Shown here: positions 1 through 8,446 of the stretch, in pieces
Numbering within the stretch: position 1 is the stretch's first letter
Layout of the letters: each line of letters starts with the position of its first letter
DNA from: Alicycliphilus denitrificans K601
GTDB lineage: Bacteria > Pseudomonadota > Gammaproteobacteria > Burkholderiales > Burkholderiaceae_C
Reading direction: 5' to 3'
Assembly (NCBI RefSeq): GCF_000204645.1
Contig: NC_015422.1
Span: 2,187,001 to 2,251,000 of the forward strand
DNA length: 64,000 nt
The notes under the pieces: model-generated
Told to the model about the DNA's origin: nothing
Databases searched by the model: none
The model's input: only the letters and a program-made list of their open reading frames with translations
Translations under genes and position numbers: made by a program

Positions 1-676
1 GCGCGACGTGGCGCGCCTGTCGCAGGGGCAGGGCGGACAACTGCGCATCGCCGTGGAGTGCCACACCTGCTTTGACTGGCTGATGCCGGCCATGGACGCC
101 TTCCGCGCGCGCTGGCCCGAGGTGGAGCTGGACATCGTGAGCGGCTTCCACGCAGACCCCGTGGGCCTGCTGCACCAGGGGCGGGCGGACCTGGCCATCG
201 TCTCCGAGGTGGACGCGCAGGAGCAGGGCGTGGACTACCACCCGCTGTTCGGCTTCGAGATCCGGGCGCTGCTGGCCAACACGCACGCGCTGCTGGCCAA
301 GCCCTACCTGGTGGCGCAGGACTTCGCCGACCAGACCGTCATCACCTACCCCGTGCCCGACGAGATGCTGGACCTGGTGCGCCAGGTGCTGGAGCCCGCC
401 GGCGTGCGCCCGCCGCGGCGCACCACCGAACTCACCGTGGCCATGCTGCAGCTCGTGGCCAGCGGCCGCGGCGTGGCCGCCCTGCCGCTGTGGGCCGTGC
501 AGGGCTACCTGGACCGGGGCTACGTGGCGGCGCGACCCATCGGCACGCAGGGGCTGCGCGGCGAACTGCACGCGGCCTGCCTGCCGCAACTCTCGTCCAG
601 GCCCTTCCTGCAGGACTTCGTGCGCGTGACGCGCGAGACGAGCTTCGTCACGCTCAAGGGGGTGGAGCTTCTATGA
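1..676 (+). CDS. metR: LysR-family regulator MetR, C-terminal part (cut by window edge)
   Basis: The frame is open to the left edge, so the N-terminal HTH domain is outside the window and only the effector-binding domain (about 224 residues) is seen. The block LRIAVECHTCFDWLMPAMDA is the hallmark of MetR, the homocysteine-responsive activator of methionine genes in Enterobacteria, and the pattern SGFHADPVGLLHQGRADL that follows also fits MetR. In E. coli MetR controls metE and metA; the target here cannot be seen because the upstream flank is missing. The stop codon is followed immediately by a copy of the dispersed AGCGCTT repeat, which probably acts as a stem-loop at the 3' end. Assignment to MetR rather than another LysR protein is from family recall and is fairly secure. 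Confidence 0.88.
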   Translation, partial: RDVARLSQGQGGQLRIAVECHTCFDWLMPAMDAFRARWPEVELDIVSGFHADPVGLLHQGRADLAIVSEVDAQEQGVDYHPLFGFEIRALLANTHALLAKPYLVAQDFADQTVITYPVPDEMLDLVRQVLEPAGVRPPRRTTELTVAMLQLVASGRGVAALPLWAVQGYLDRGYVAARPIGTQGLRGELHAACLPQLSSRPFLQDFVRVTRETSFVTLKGVELL

Positions 677-729
677 TTTTGATAGCTGCAGGCGCTCTCT
701 GAGAAAGCGCTGTAGGCAGTTTTCATCCA
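677..729. repeat. Dispersed AGCGCTT repeat, copy 1
   Basis: Starts on the base after the metR stop. It carries the family landmarks GATAGCTGC, then a degenerate inverted core (GGCGCT / AAGCGC) and a trailing T-rich stretch. It is one of the more diverged copies; the arms no longer pair perfectly. Confidence 0.7.
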
Positions 730-756
730 AATTCCCAGAGGGACTGCAGAACTTAG

Positions 757-776
757 ATAACGCGAATCATTCTCAA
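757..776. promoter_or_regulatory. Putative Fur box upstream of iron-uptake operon
   Basis: The stretch GCGAATCATTCTCAAT closely matches the second half of the proteobacterial Fur consensus (GAATCATTCTCATT). It lies 16 bases before the first ATG of a DUF3649/PepSY/DUF3325 operon, a gene set known from iron-uptake loci. The left half-site is weaker. Regulation by Fur is inferred from the match and the gene content. Confidence 0.65.
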
Positions 777-791
777 TCAATTTATGCGCCC

Positions 792-959
792 ATGGCCGCC
801 AGTCTTGCCATCCACTCCCGCCTGCACGTCGCGTTGCGCATTGCCGCCGCCGTGCTGGGCGGCTACGCCTTCTGCTGGGGCTTCGTCGCGCGCAGCCTGC
901 CGCGCGTGTGGCTGGTGCTGGCGGGCGCGGCATCGCTCGTGCAGATGGGCCTGGCCTGA
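792..959 (+). CDS. DUF3649-like small membrane protein, internally shortened
   Basis: A 55-residue frame with one clear hydrophobic segment: N-terminal LHVALRIAAAVLGGYAFCWG, then FVARSLPRVWLVLAGAASL. DUF3649 proteins are usually around 90-100 residues and sit first in iron-uptake operons ahead of a PepSY membrane protein and a DUF3325 protein, exactly as here. This version has the usual start (GGYAF) and the usual end (ARS.PRVWL) but lacks the middle, as if about 40 residues were lost by an in-frame deletion. The function of the family is unknown. The deletion is my inference from remembered family length, so the gene may be non-functional, in line with the broken gene next to it. Confidence 0.55.
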   Translation: MAASLAIHSRLHVALRIAAAVLGGYAFCWGFVARSLPRVWLVLAGAASLVQMGLA

Positions 960-974
960 CGGGGAGATACACGC

Positions 975-2645
975 ATGTTCCAAAATTTCCGCCTTGCCAT
1001 GACCTGGCTGCACACTTGGTTCGGGCTCGCGCTCTGCTTCGTGCTCATGGTCGTTTTCTTCTTCGGCACGCTAGTCGGTGTTCGACCGTGAGGCCGACCG
1101 CTGGGCCATCCCGCAGTCGCGCTTCGCGCCGCAGCCCATGCCCTCGTTCGGCAAGGTGCTCAGGCCCGTGTTCGAGAGCATGCAGCCCACCAGGGAGAGC
1201 ATCGAGCGCATGCGCGGCAAGGTGGACGGCCCCATGCCCGAGCGCTTCGACACCGTGCGCCGCTGGGGCGCCTACACCACGCACCGCGACCCGGTGCTGG
1301 GCCTGTTCGCGGGCTACGTGATGCCCAACGCCAAGGACCCGGAAGACGGCGTGTGGGGCAACCGCACCATAGACCCGCGCACGGGCGCGGCGCTGCCCGA
1401 CGACCGGCTCAAGGTGGGAGCCGCTTCTTCTACCCACTGCACTACAGCCTGAACTTCCACTGGAAGAACCTGGGCACGTGGATCGTGGGCTTCGCCGCGC
1501 TGATGATGCCGGTGGCGCTGGCGAGCGGCGTGGTCATGCACCGCAAGATCTTCCGCGAGTTCTTCACCTTCCGCCCCCAAAAGACCACGCAGCGCAGCGC
1601 GCTGGATCTGCACAACATGACGGGCGTGGAGGCGCTGCCGTTCCACTTCTTTTTCGCGTTCCCGGGGCTGGTGATCTTCGCAGGCATCTACTTCCCCGTC
1701 TCGCACACACAGCTGGAGCCGCTGCACGAACTGCACGAGAAGGTCGAGGCGCAGGAGACGGGCCTTCCGCACGACCGCACGGGCGTGGCCGCGCCGCTGG
1801 CCTCCGTCGATGCCATGGTGGCCGAGGCGCAGCGCCGCTGGGCCGCGCAGGGCATGGCGGGCGAGGTGGGCTTCCTCGCGCTGCAGCATGTGGGCGACAC
1901 CAACGGCTACGTGAGCATCTACCGCGCGGGCACCGACCGCATCGCGCTCGTGGGCAACGGCATCCACTTCAAGGCCAGCACCGGGGAGCTGCTGCGCGAA
2001 GACCCGGCCAAGTCGGCGGTGGACGGCGTCAACGAATTCCTCACCGGCCTGCACCTGCAGCACTTCCGCCACTGGCTGCTGCGCTGGCTGTACGTGCTGG
2101 GCGGGCTGGCCGGCTGCGTGTGCATCGCCACGGGCTTCCTGTTCTTCGTGGAAAAGCGCAAGAAGCAGCACGCCAGGGCCGGCAGCCAGGGTGCGCGCGT
2201 GGTCGATGCGCTGGCCGTGACCACGGTGACGGGCATGCTCATCGCGGCCCTGGGCATCCTCATCGCCAACCGCCTGCCGCCCGAGGCGCTGCCCGCCGGC
2301 TGGCGGCCGCGCGGCGACCTGGAGCAGTATGCCTTCTGGGCCGCCTGGGTGCTGGCCATGGCGCACGCCTTCTGGCGCAGCACGCCCGTGGCCCAGTGCC
2401 GCATGGCGCCCGCGTGGCGCGAGCAGAGCTGGGCCATCGCCGCGATGGCGGTGGCGGCGGTGCTCAACTGGGTGACCACGGGCGACCACCTGCTCAAGAC
2501 CCTGGGCGCGGGCTACTGGCCCGTTGCGGGGGTGGACCTGTTCATCCTCACCGGCGCCGCGCTGGCTGTGGTGGCCGCGCGCAAGCTGGGGCGGCGCGCC
2601 CGGGTGGTGCCTGCCGCGCGCATCGCGGAGGCGGCCCATGCGTGA
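975..2645 (+). pseudogene. PepSY-associated TM protein (PiuB-like iron-uptake permease), two frameshifts
   Basis: Read across three pieces this is one PepSY-TM protein of about 555 residues. The ATG follows GGGGAGA. The first frame (MFQNFRLAMTWLHTWFGLAL) ends in TGA at 1089-1091 because of an apparent extra A in CTAG near 1071-1074. The natural continuation SVFDREADRW is in frame +1. Near 1414-1420 (GTGGGAG) a lost base returns the sequence to the original frame, giving SRFFYPLHYSLNFHWKNLG. The rest is intact: PepSY segments with HNMTGVEALPFHFFFAFPGL and several membrane helices. PepSY-TM proteins sit in ferric-siderophore uptake loci; their biochemical role is poorly defined. Two compensating one-base shifts in 350 bases could be real decay or sequencing errors in short homopolymers. 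The 3' end overlaps the next start by 8 bases, as in intact operons. Confidence 0.75.
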
Positions 2646-2964
2646 CGCGCTGCTGCTCGCCGCCGCCATGCTTGCCGCCACGGCCGGCATGGGCTGGCTG
2701 GCCCTGGACGTGCACTGGGAACAGGTGCGCGGCGCAGATCCCCTCGCGCCTTCCACGGCGCGCCTGCTGCACGCGCTGGGCGCGCTGGGGCTGGCCGCAT
2801 CGCTGGCGCTGTGCCTGACGGTGGACCATGCCTCGATGGCGTCGCTGGTGTGGGTGATGGCCCTGGCCGCCGCCGCGCTGGCGGTGGCCTTCACGCTCAC
2901 CTGGCGGCCGCGCTGGCTCGGGCCGCTGGTGGTGTGGCGGGGTCTTGTTCGATCCGTGAAGTGA
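2638..2964 (+). CDS. DUF3325 family membrane protein
   Basis: A 108-residue protein with three predicted hydrophobic segments, ending FTLTWRPRWLGPLVVW, which fits the DUF3325 pattern (a small membrane protein, C-terminal TYRPRWL-like motif). It is normally the last gene of the DUF3649/PepSY/DUF3325 iron operon. Its ATG lies inside the end of the PepSY frame (8-base overlap), so it is probably translated by coupling to that gene. If the frameshifts upstream are real, coupling would be lost and expression should suffer. Function unknown; an accessory role in siderophore-iron uptake is inferred from context only. Confidence 0.7.
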   Translation: MRDALLLAAAMLAATAGMGWLALDVHWEQVRGADPLAPSTARLLHALGALGLAASLALCLTVDHASMASLVWVMALAAAALAVAFTLTWRPRWLGPLVVWRGLVRSVK

Positions 2965-2982
2965 GCCGCCGGCGCAGCCCGG

Positions 2983-3504
2983 TCAGCGCCCGCCCAGTTC
3001 CTTCCTCACCCAGTCGTCCAGCAGCGCCTTCTCATGGCGCAACGGGTCGCTCGGGTACATGTCCGGCCGCATCATGAACGCTGTGTCGCGCAGCGTGCGG
3101 CTGCCTGTCTCCAGCACGTGGCCGTCGGGCGCGAGGCGCTTGAACTCCAGCGCGATGCGCGGCGGGTAGATGTCGCGCGCCATGCGCAGCTGCGTCGCCT
3201 GCGGCCCGCGCCAGGGCTCGAAGCCGCCTGCGCGCTGGATGTTGGTGATGTGCACTTCGAGCCGCTCGCCTTCGGGCAGGGCGCGCGCGGCGCGCTCGGC
3301 CAGGTGCTGGCTCAGGGCATCGATCCACGCCTGGCGCGCGCGTTCACTTTCCTGAGGGGCGTTGCGCGCCTCGCTGAACCCGGCCGGGTCGGCGTGGGTG
3401 ACGCTGACGGTGCCGGACGGCGGGTTCGCGGGCGGGTGGGATGCGCAGCCGGCCAGGGCAAGGACCAGGGCCAGCGCAAGGGTGTGGTGGCGGAGCATCA
3501 TCAT
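2983..3504 (-). CDS. DUF3016 domain lipoprotein
   Basis: A 173-residue protein beginning MMML; the start was placed here because AGAAGGGA lies just upstream, and the reading frame before it has no signal peptide. The N-terminus is a lipoprotein signal with LALAGC as lipobox (Cys20). The mature part carries the DUF3016 pattern: VSVTHADPAGFSEAR, LPEGERLEVHITNI, GFEPWRG and DIYPPRIALEF, then a C-terminal PLRHEKALLDDWVRKEL. The family is periplasmic or outer-membrane anchored and of unknown function. It lies downstream of the methylcitrate cluster on the same strand but 106 bases away, and there is no reason to tie it to that pathway. Confidence 0.8.
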   Translation of the reverse strand: MMMLRHHTLALALVLALAGCASHPPANPPSGTVSVTHADPAGFSEARNAPQESERARQAWIDALSQHLAERAARALPEGERLEVHITNIQRAGGFEPWRGPQATQLRMARDIYPPRIALEFKRLAPDGHVLETGSRTLRDTAFMMRPDMYPSDPLRHEKALLDDWVRKELGGR

Positions 3505-3610
3505 TGCGGATCCCTTCTTCTCCGGATGGTACGTCCAGCCTTGTGCGCGCCGGCAGAAACCGGGCCGTGCGTAGTGGTGCTCGCGCCGGTATCCACGCCG
3601 GCGATGGCAA

Positions 3611-4471
3611 TCAGCCGTAGCGCTTCTCCAGCGCATCCCACGCGGGCTTGCCTACGAGGAGCTGGCGCTCGGCGAACGGGGTGACGAGGCCGCTCGACTC
3701 CTGCACCTCCTTCTCGTCGCGTAGCACCGTGAGGGCCTTCTGCATACCGGCCACGGCGCCCTGCAGCGCGGCGTTGGCATAGAGCACGATGCCGTAGCCC
3801 AGTTCGCCGAGCTGCTCGGCGTTGAAGATGGGCGTCTTGCCGCCGATCACCATGTTCATGAGCTGGGGCTTGGCCAGCCGCTGCGGCAGGGCGCGCACTT
3901 CCTCGGCCCGGGTCACGGCCTCGACGAACAGGATGTCGGCGCCCGCCTCGGCGAACTTCTGCGCGCGCTCCACGGCGGCCTCGAAGCCGTGCGTGGCGGC
4001 GGCGTCGGTGCGCGCCATGATGAGGAAGCCGGGGTCGCGGCGCGCATCGGCGGCGGCCTTGATCTTGCCCACGGCCTCCTCGGCGGAGATGACCTCCTTG
4101 CCCGCGAAGTGGCCGCAGCGCTTGGGCGTCACCTGGTCTTCGAGCTGGATGCAGTCGGCCCCGGCGCGCTCCAGCGTGCGCACGGTATGGACCACGTTGA
4201 GCGCGTTGCCGAAGCCCGTGTCGGCGTCCACGATCAGCGGCACGTCCACCGCGTCGCGGATGCGCGCGGTGTGCTCGGCAATCTCGTGCAGGCCCATGAA
4301 GCCCTGGTCGGGCATGCCGAACCACATGTTGGTGACGCCCGCGCCGGTGACGTAGATGGCCTGGAAGCCGAGGTCGGCGATCACCCTGGCCGACAGCGCG
4401 TTGAACGCGCCGGGCACGATGAGGCCGTTGCGGGCCTCGACGAGTTGCTTGAGCCGTTGCTTGGTGTTCAT
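3611..4471 (-). CDS. prpB: Isocitrate lyase/PEP mutase family protein, probable 2-methylisocitrate lyase
   Basis: The 286-residue protein has the family fold markers VDADTGFGN (82-88, metal-binding Asp residues), EDQ (111-113) and KRCGH (117-121) with the catalytic Cys119. In the methylcitrate cycle PrpB splits 2-methylisocitrate to pyruvate and succinate, and it would complete the prpC/acnD/prpF set encoded just upstream on the same strand. Caveats: PrpB usually has KRCGHR, here the residue after His is Phe, and the protein resembles the wider oxaloacetate-decarboxylase/2,3-dimethylmalate-lyase branch. The gene is separated from prpF by 161 bases occupied by a repeat element, so it may have its own promoter. 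Family assignment is secure; the exact substrate is inferred from context. Confidence 0.75.
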   Translation of the reverse strand: MNTKQRLKQLVEARNGLIVPGAFNALSARVIADLGFQAIYVTGAGVTNMWFGMPDQGFMGLHEIAEHTARIRDAVDVPLIVDADTGFGNALNVVHTVRTLERAGADCIQLEDQVTPKRCGHFAGKEVISAEEAVGKIKAAADARRDPGFLIMARTDAAATHGFEAAVERAQKFAEAGADILFVEAVTRAEEVRALPQRLAKPQLMNMVIGGKTPIFNAEQLGELGYGIVLYANAALQGAVAGMQKALTVLRDEKEVQESSGLVTPFAERQLLVGKPAWDALEKRYG

Positions 4472-4535
4472 CACTTTTTCCTTGTTGATCGTAGCGCAGG
4501 TGCTGGAGTGTGCATATGGCGTGAAACCGGCGCCA

Positions 4536-4647
4536 CCCAGGCGAGGGCCGCCGTGCAAGGGCCGCCCCGCCGCGCTGGCGGCGTCCCCTTTCCCACGCGA
4601 AGCGTGAGAGAAGGGGGAAGCGACGAAGTCGCTCAGGGGGGTGTTGG
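4536..4647. repeat. Second repeat type: GC-rich element with two GAA-loop hairpins
   Basis: A 110-base element filling the gap between prpF and the lyase gene. It contains two perfect small hairpins, CACGC-GAA-GCGTG (4594-4606) and AGCGAC-GAA-GTCGCT (4619-4633), in a G-rich/C-rich context (CCCTTTCCC, AAGGGGGAAG). I recall similar sequences scattered in Comamonadaceae genomes, but only one copy is present here, so its repetitive nature cannot be shown from the window. The prpF stop codon lies inside it. Confidence 0.5.
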
Positions 4648-5796
4648 TACTCTTACCCAGCCTTCCATGAGGATGCGGGCGCTGCGGCTCATGAGGGCCT
4701 TGGTGACCTGCCACTGGCCATTGGCCTGCGCGGCCTCGGCGCCCACGCGCAGGGTGCCCGAGGGGTGGCCGAAGCGGACCGCGTTGCGCGTGCCGCCGCC
4801 CGCCGCCAGGTGGACCAGCGTGCCGGGAATCGCGGCCGCCGTGCCGATGGCCACGGCCGCCGTGCCCATCATGGCGTGGTGCAGCTTGCCCATGGAGAGA
4901 GCGCGCGCGAGCAGGTCGATGTCGCCGGCCGCGATGCGCTTGCCGCTCGATGCGGTGTAGCTGGCGGGCGGGGCGATGAAGACTATTTTTGGCGTGTGCT
5001 GGCGCTGGGCGGCTTCGGCCACGTCGTGGATCAGGCCCATCCTGACGGCGCCGTGCGCGCGGATGGCCTCGAAGCGCGCGAGCGCGGCCTTGTCCTCGTT
5101 GATGTCGCCCTGCAGCTCGGTGCCGGTGCAGCCGACGTCCTTCGCGTTCAGGAAGATGGTGGGGATGCCCGCGTTGATCAGCGTGGCCTGGAAGGTGCCG
5201 ACACCCGGCACCTCCAGCGTGTCCATCACGTTGCCGGTCGGGAACATCGCGCCGCTGTCGTCGGAAGGCTCGATGAACTCCAGCGGCACCTCGGCGGCGG
5301 GGAAGGCCACGCCGTCCAGTTCGAAATCGCCCGTCTCCTGCACTTGTCCGCCCGCGATGGGCACGTGCGCGACGATGGTCTTGCCGATGTTGGCTTGCCA
5401 GATGCGCACCGTCACGCTGCCGTGGATGGGGATGCGCGCCGGGTCGATCAGCCCCAGGTGGATGGCGCAGGGCCCCACGGCGGCGGAGAGGTTGCCGCAG
5501 TTGCCGCTCCAGTCCACGAAGGGCTGGTCGATGCTGACCTGCCCGAACAGATAGTCCACGTCGTGTCCGGGCCGCGTGCTGCGGCTCAGGATGACGGCCT
5601 TGCTGGTGCTGGACGAGGCATTGCCCAGGCCGTCGATCTGCTTGCCGTAGGGGTCGGGGCTGCCCAGCACGCGCAGCAGGATGGCGTCGCGCTGCGGGCC
5701 GGGCGGGGGCAGGTCTTTCGCATTGAAGAACACGCCCTTGCTGGTGCCGCCGCGCATGTAGGTGGCGGGGATCCTGGTCTGTGGTGAATTGCTCAT
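4633..5796 (-). CDS. prpF: 2-methylaconitate cis-trans isomerase
   Basis: A 387-residue PrpF-family protein (diaminopimelate-epimerase-like fold, two domains). Visible family motifs are YMRGGTSKGVFF (13-24), the glycine-rich VDWSGNCGNLSAAVGP near residue 95, FPTGN, and TPKIVFIAPP. In bacteria that use AcnD instead of PrpD, PrpF isomerises trans-2-methylaconitate made by AcnD so it can be rehydrated to 2-methylisocitrate. The AcnD gene lies directly upstream; 27 bases separate acnD stop and prpF start, and those bases are part of a dispersed repeat. The last residues (VPTPP) and the stop are encoded by the repeat element at 4536-4647, so the extreme C-terminus looks acquired. Membership is secure. 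Confidence 0.93.
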   Translation of the reverse strand: MSNSPQTRIPATYMRGGTSKGVFFNAKDLPPPGPQRDAILLRVLGSPDPYGKQIDGLGNASSSTSKAVILSRSTRPGHDVDYLFGQVSIDQPFVDWSGNCGNLSAAVGPCAIHLGLIDPARIPIHGSVTVRIWQANIGKTIVAHVPIAGGQVQETGDFELDGVAFPAAEVPLEFIEPSDDSGAMFPTGNVMDTLEVPGVGTFQATLINAGIPTIFLNAKDVGCTGTELQGDINEDKAALARFEAIRAHGAVRMGLIHDVAEAAQRQHTPKIVFIAPPASYTASSGKRIAAGDIDLLARALSMGKLHHAMMGTAAVAIGTAAAIPGTLVHLAAGGGTRNAVRFGHPSGTLRVGAEAAQANGQWQVTKALMSRSARILMEGWVRVPTPP

Positions 5797-5849
5797 TTTT
5801 CAATAGCTGGTGGCGCTTTTGTATCAAGCGCTAGAGGCCGATTTGGCTA
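5797..5849. repeat. Dispersed AGCGCTT repeat, copy 2 (acnD/prpF junction)
   Basis: Reads CAATAGCTGGTGGCGCTT, then AAGCGCTAGAGGCCG and ATTTGG. It covers the last eight codons and stop of acnD and the leader up to the prpF ATG. The prpF ribosome-binding region therefore lies in the element. Confidence 0.85.
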
Positions 5850-8427
5850 AAAAATCCTGGGCGAAGCGCTGCAGCACGCCGCCCGCTTCGTAGACAGAGA
5901 CTTCCTCGGCCGTGTCCAGGCGGCAGATCATGGGCACGCATGCCAGCTCGCCATTCTTGCGGCGGATGACGAGGGTGAGGGTCGCGCGCGGCGTCAATGC
6001 GCCTTCCACGTCGTAGGTCTCGGTGCCGTCGAGCTGCAGCGTCAGGCGGTTCGTACCGCTTTGGAACTCCAGCGGCAGCACGCCCATGCCGATCAGGTTG
6101 GTGCGGTGGATGCGCTCGAAGCCCTCGGCCACCACGACTTCCACGCCCGCGAGGCGCACGCCCTTGGCAGCCCAGTCGCGGCTCGATCCCTGGCCGTAGT
6201 CGGCGCCCGCGATGATGATGAGCGGCTGGCGGCGGTTCAGGTAGGTCTCGATGGCCTCCCACATGCGCACCACCTGGCCTTCGGGCTCGATGCGGGCGAG
6301 CGAGCCTTTCCTGCCCGCCATCTCGTTGACGAGCTGCGGGTTGGCGAAGGTGGCGCGCATCGCGGTCAGGTGGTCGCCGCGGTGCGTGGCGTAGGAGTTG
6401 AAGTCCTCTTCGGGCAGGCCCATCCGCGCGAGGTATTCGCCCGCCGCGCTGTCCGGCAGGATGGCGTTGGAGGGCGAGAGGTGGTCGGTGGTGATGTTGT
6501 CCGGCAGGATGGCCAGCGGGCGCATGCCTTTCAGCGTGCGCGGGTTGGCGGCCAGCGCGCCCACGCCTTCGGTGTCCCAGTAGGGCGGGCGGCGGATGTA
6601 GGTGGATTGGGGGCGCCAGCCGTACTGCGGCGAGACGCGCGCGCCATCGTCCCGTGCTGGAATAGCGAACATGGGTTCGTAGACCTTGCGGAACTGCTCG
6701 GGCTTGACGGCCCGGGCGACGATGGCGTCGATCTCCTCGTCGCTGGGCCAGAGGTCTTTCAGGCGGATCTCCTTGCCGTCCACCACCGCGAACACGTCCC
6801 GCTCGATATCGAAGCGCACCGTGCCCGCGATGGCGTAGGCCACCACCAGCGGCGGCGAGGCCAGGAACGCCTGCCTGGCATAGGGATGGATGCGCCCGTC
6901 GAAATTGCGGTTGCCCGAGAGCACGGCCGTGGCGTACAGGTCGCGCTCGATGATCTCCTGCTGGATCGCAGGATCAAGCGCGCCGCTCATGCCGTTGCAG
7001 GTGGTGCAGGCGAAGGCGACGATGCCGAAGCCCAGCTTCTCCAGCGCGCCCAGCAGCCCTGCTTCCTTGAGGTACAGCTCCACGGCCTTGGAGCCGGGCG
7101 CGAGCGATGTCTTGACCCAGGGCTTGCGGCTCAAGCCGAGGCGGCTCGCGTTGCGCGCCAGCAGCGCGGCGGCGATCACGTTGCGCGGGTTGCTGGTGTT
7201 GGTGCAGCTCGTGATGGCGGCGATGATGACCGCGCCATCGGGCATGCGGCCGGGCTCCTCGGTCCACGGGGCGGCGATGCCGCGCTCCGCCAGGGCCGCG
7301 GTGGGCAGGCGGCGGTGTGGGTTCGATGGGCCGGCCATGTTGCGCACGACCGTGGACAGGTCGAACGCCAGCACGCGCTCGTACTGCGCGGTCTGCAGGT
7401 CGGTGTGCCAGAAGCCGGCCTGGCGGGCGTAGGTCTCGACCAGTCTCACCTGTTCGGGGCTGCGGTCGGTGAGCCGCAGGTACTCGATGGTCTGCGGGTC
7501 GATGGTGAACAGCGCTGCCGTGGCGCCGTACTCGGGGCACATGTTGGAGATCGTGGCGCGGTCGCCGATCGAGAGGCTGTCCGCGCCCTCGCCGAAGAAC
7601 TCGACGTAGGCGCCCACGACCTTCTCCTGGCGCAGGAACTCGGTGAGCGCGAGGGCCATGTCTGTGGCGGTGATGCCCGGCTGGCGCCGGCCGGTGAGCT
7701 TGATGCCCACGATCTCGGGCAGCCGCATCCACGAGGCGCGGCCCAGCATCACGTTCTCGGCCTCCAGGCCGCCCACGCCCACGGCGATGACGCCCAGCGC
7801 ATCGACGTGCGGCGTGTGGCTGTCGGTGCCCACGCAGGTGTCGGGGAAGGCCACGCCGTCCTGCACGTAGACCACGGGCGACATTTTTTCCAGGTTGATC
7901 TGGTGCATGATCCCGTTCCCCGCCGGGATCACATCCACGTTGGCGAACGCCTTCTTCGTCCACTCGATGAAATGGAAGCGATCCTCGTTGCGGCGGTCTT
8001 CGATGGCGCGGTTCTTGGCAAACGCATCGGGGTCGAAGCCGCCGCACTCCACGGCCAGCGAGTGGTCCACGATGAGCTGCACGGGCACGACGGGGTTCAC
8101 GGCGGCCGGGTCGCCGCCCTCCTTGGCGATGGCGTCGCGCAGGCCGGCCAGGTCCACCAGGGCGGTCTGGCCCAGGATGTCGTGGCATACCACGCGCACG
8201 GGGTACCAGGGAAAGTCGATCTCACGCTTGCGCCCGATGAGTTGGCGCAGGTAGTCGTTCAACTGGGCAGGGTCGGCGCGGCGCACGAGGTTCTCGGCGT
8301 GCACGCGGGTGGTGTAGGGCAGGCGTGCCCAGGCGCCGGGCGCGAGGGCTTCGACGGCCTCGCGCGCGTCGAAGTAGTCCAGCGCCGTGCCGGGCAGGCG
8401 CTTGCGGTAGCGGATATTCATCGTCAT
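5824..8427 (-). CDS. acnD: Fe/S-dependent 2-methylisocitrate dehydratase
   Basis: An 867-residue aconitase-superfamily enzyme. Cluster-binding cysteines are visible as AAITSCTNTSNP (Cys408) and FACTTCNGMSG (Cys474, Cys477). Substrate-binding blocks include VDHSLAVECGG (120-130) and CVGTDSHTPHVDALGV (198-213), and the C-terminal swivelling domain carries GADYGQGSSRDWAAKG. Length and the N-terminal YRKRLPGTALDYFD fit AcnD rather than AcnA. It dehydrates 2-methylcitrate to trans-2-methylaconitate and works with PrpF next to it. The final residues (AKSASSA) come from a dispersed repeat and are probably not conserved. The gene starts 19 bases after the prpC stop. Confidence 0.95.
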   Translation of the reverse strand: MTMNIRYRKRLPGTALDYFDAREAVEALAPGAWARLPYTTRVHAENLVRRADPAQLNDYLRQLIGRKREIDFPWYPVRVVCHDILGQTALVDLAGLRDAIAKEGGDPAAVNPVVPVQLIVDHSLAVECGGFDPDAFAKNRAIEDRRNEDRFHFIEWTKKAFANVDVIPAGNGIMHQINLEKMSPVVYVQDGVAFPDTCVGTDSHTPHVDALGVIAVGVGGLEAENVMLGRASWMRLPEIVGIKLTGRRQPGITATDMALALTEFLRQEKVVGAYVEFFGEGADSLSIGDRATISNMCPEYGATAALFTIDPQTIEYLRLTDRSPEQVRLVETYARQAGFWHTDLQTAQYERVLAFDLSTVVRNMAGPSNPHRRLPTAALAERGIAAPWTEEPGRMPDGAVIIAAITSCTNTSNPRNVIAAALLARNASRLGLSRKPWVKTSLAPGSKAVELYLKEAGLLGALEKLGFGIVAFACTTCNGMSGALDPAIQQEIIERDLYATAVLSGNRNFDGRIHPYARQAFLASPPLVVAYAIAGTVRFDIERDVFAVVDGKEIRLKDLWPSDEEIDAIVARAVKPEQFRKVYEPMFAIPARDDGARVSPQYGWRPQSTYIRRPPYWDTEGVGALAANPRTLKGMRPLAILPDNITTDHLSPSNAILPDSAAGEYLARMGLPEEDFNSYATHRGDHLTAMRATFANPQLVNEMAGRKGSLARIEPEGQVVRMWEAIETYLNRRQPLIIIAGADYGQGSSRDWAAKGVRLAGVEVVVAEGFERIHRTNLIGMGVLPLEFQSGTNRLTLQLDGTETYDVEGALTPRATLTLVIRRKNGELACVPMICRLDTAEEVSVYEAGGVLQRFAQDFLAKSASSA

Positions 8428-8446
8428 CGTGGGAAGGCGGGCGGGG

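Noticed and set aside
1314..2900. Long antisense frame (528 codons) over the PepSY/DUF3325 genes
   Set aside because: Composition is a mirror of the high-GC third-position pattern, with no domain or start signal. The plus-strand protein is a recognised family.
4633..5796. Frameshift at the prpF 3' end because of the odd VPTPP tail
   Set aside because: The enzyme core is complete; only the last residues come from the repeat element, so it is a changed end, not a broken gene.
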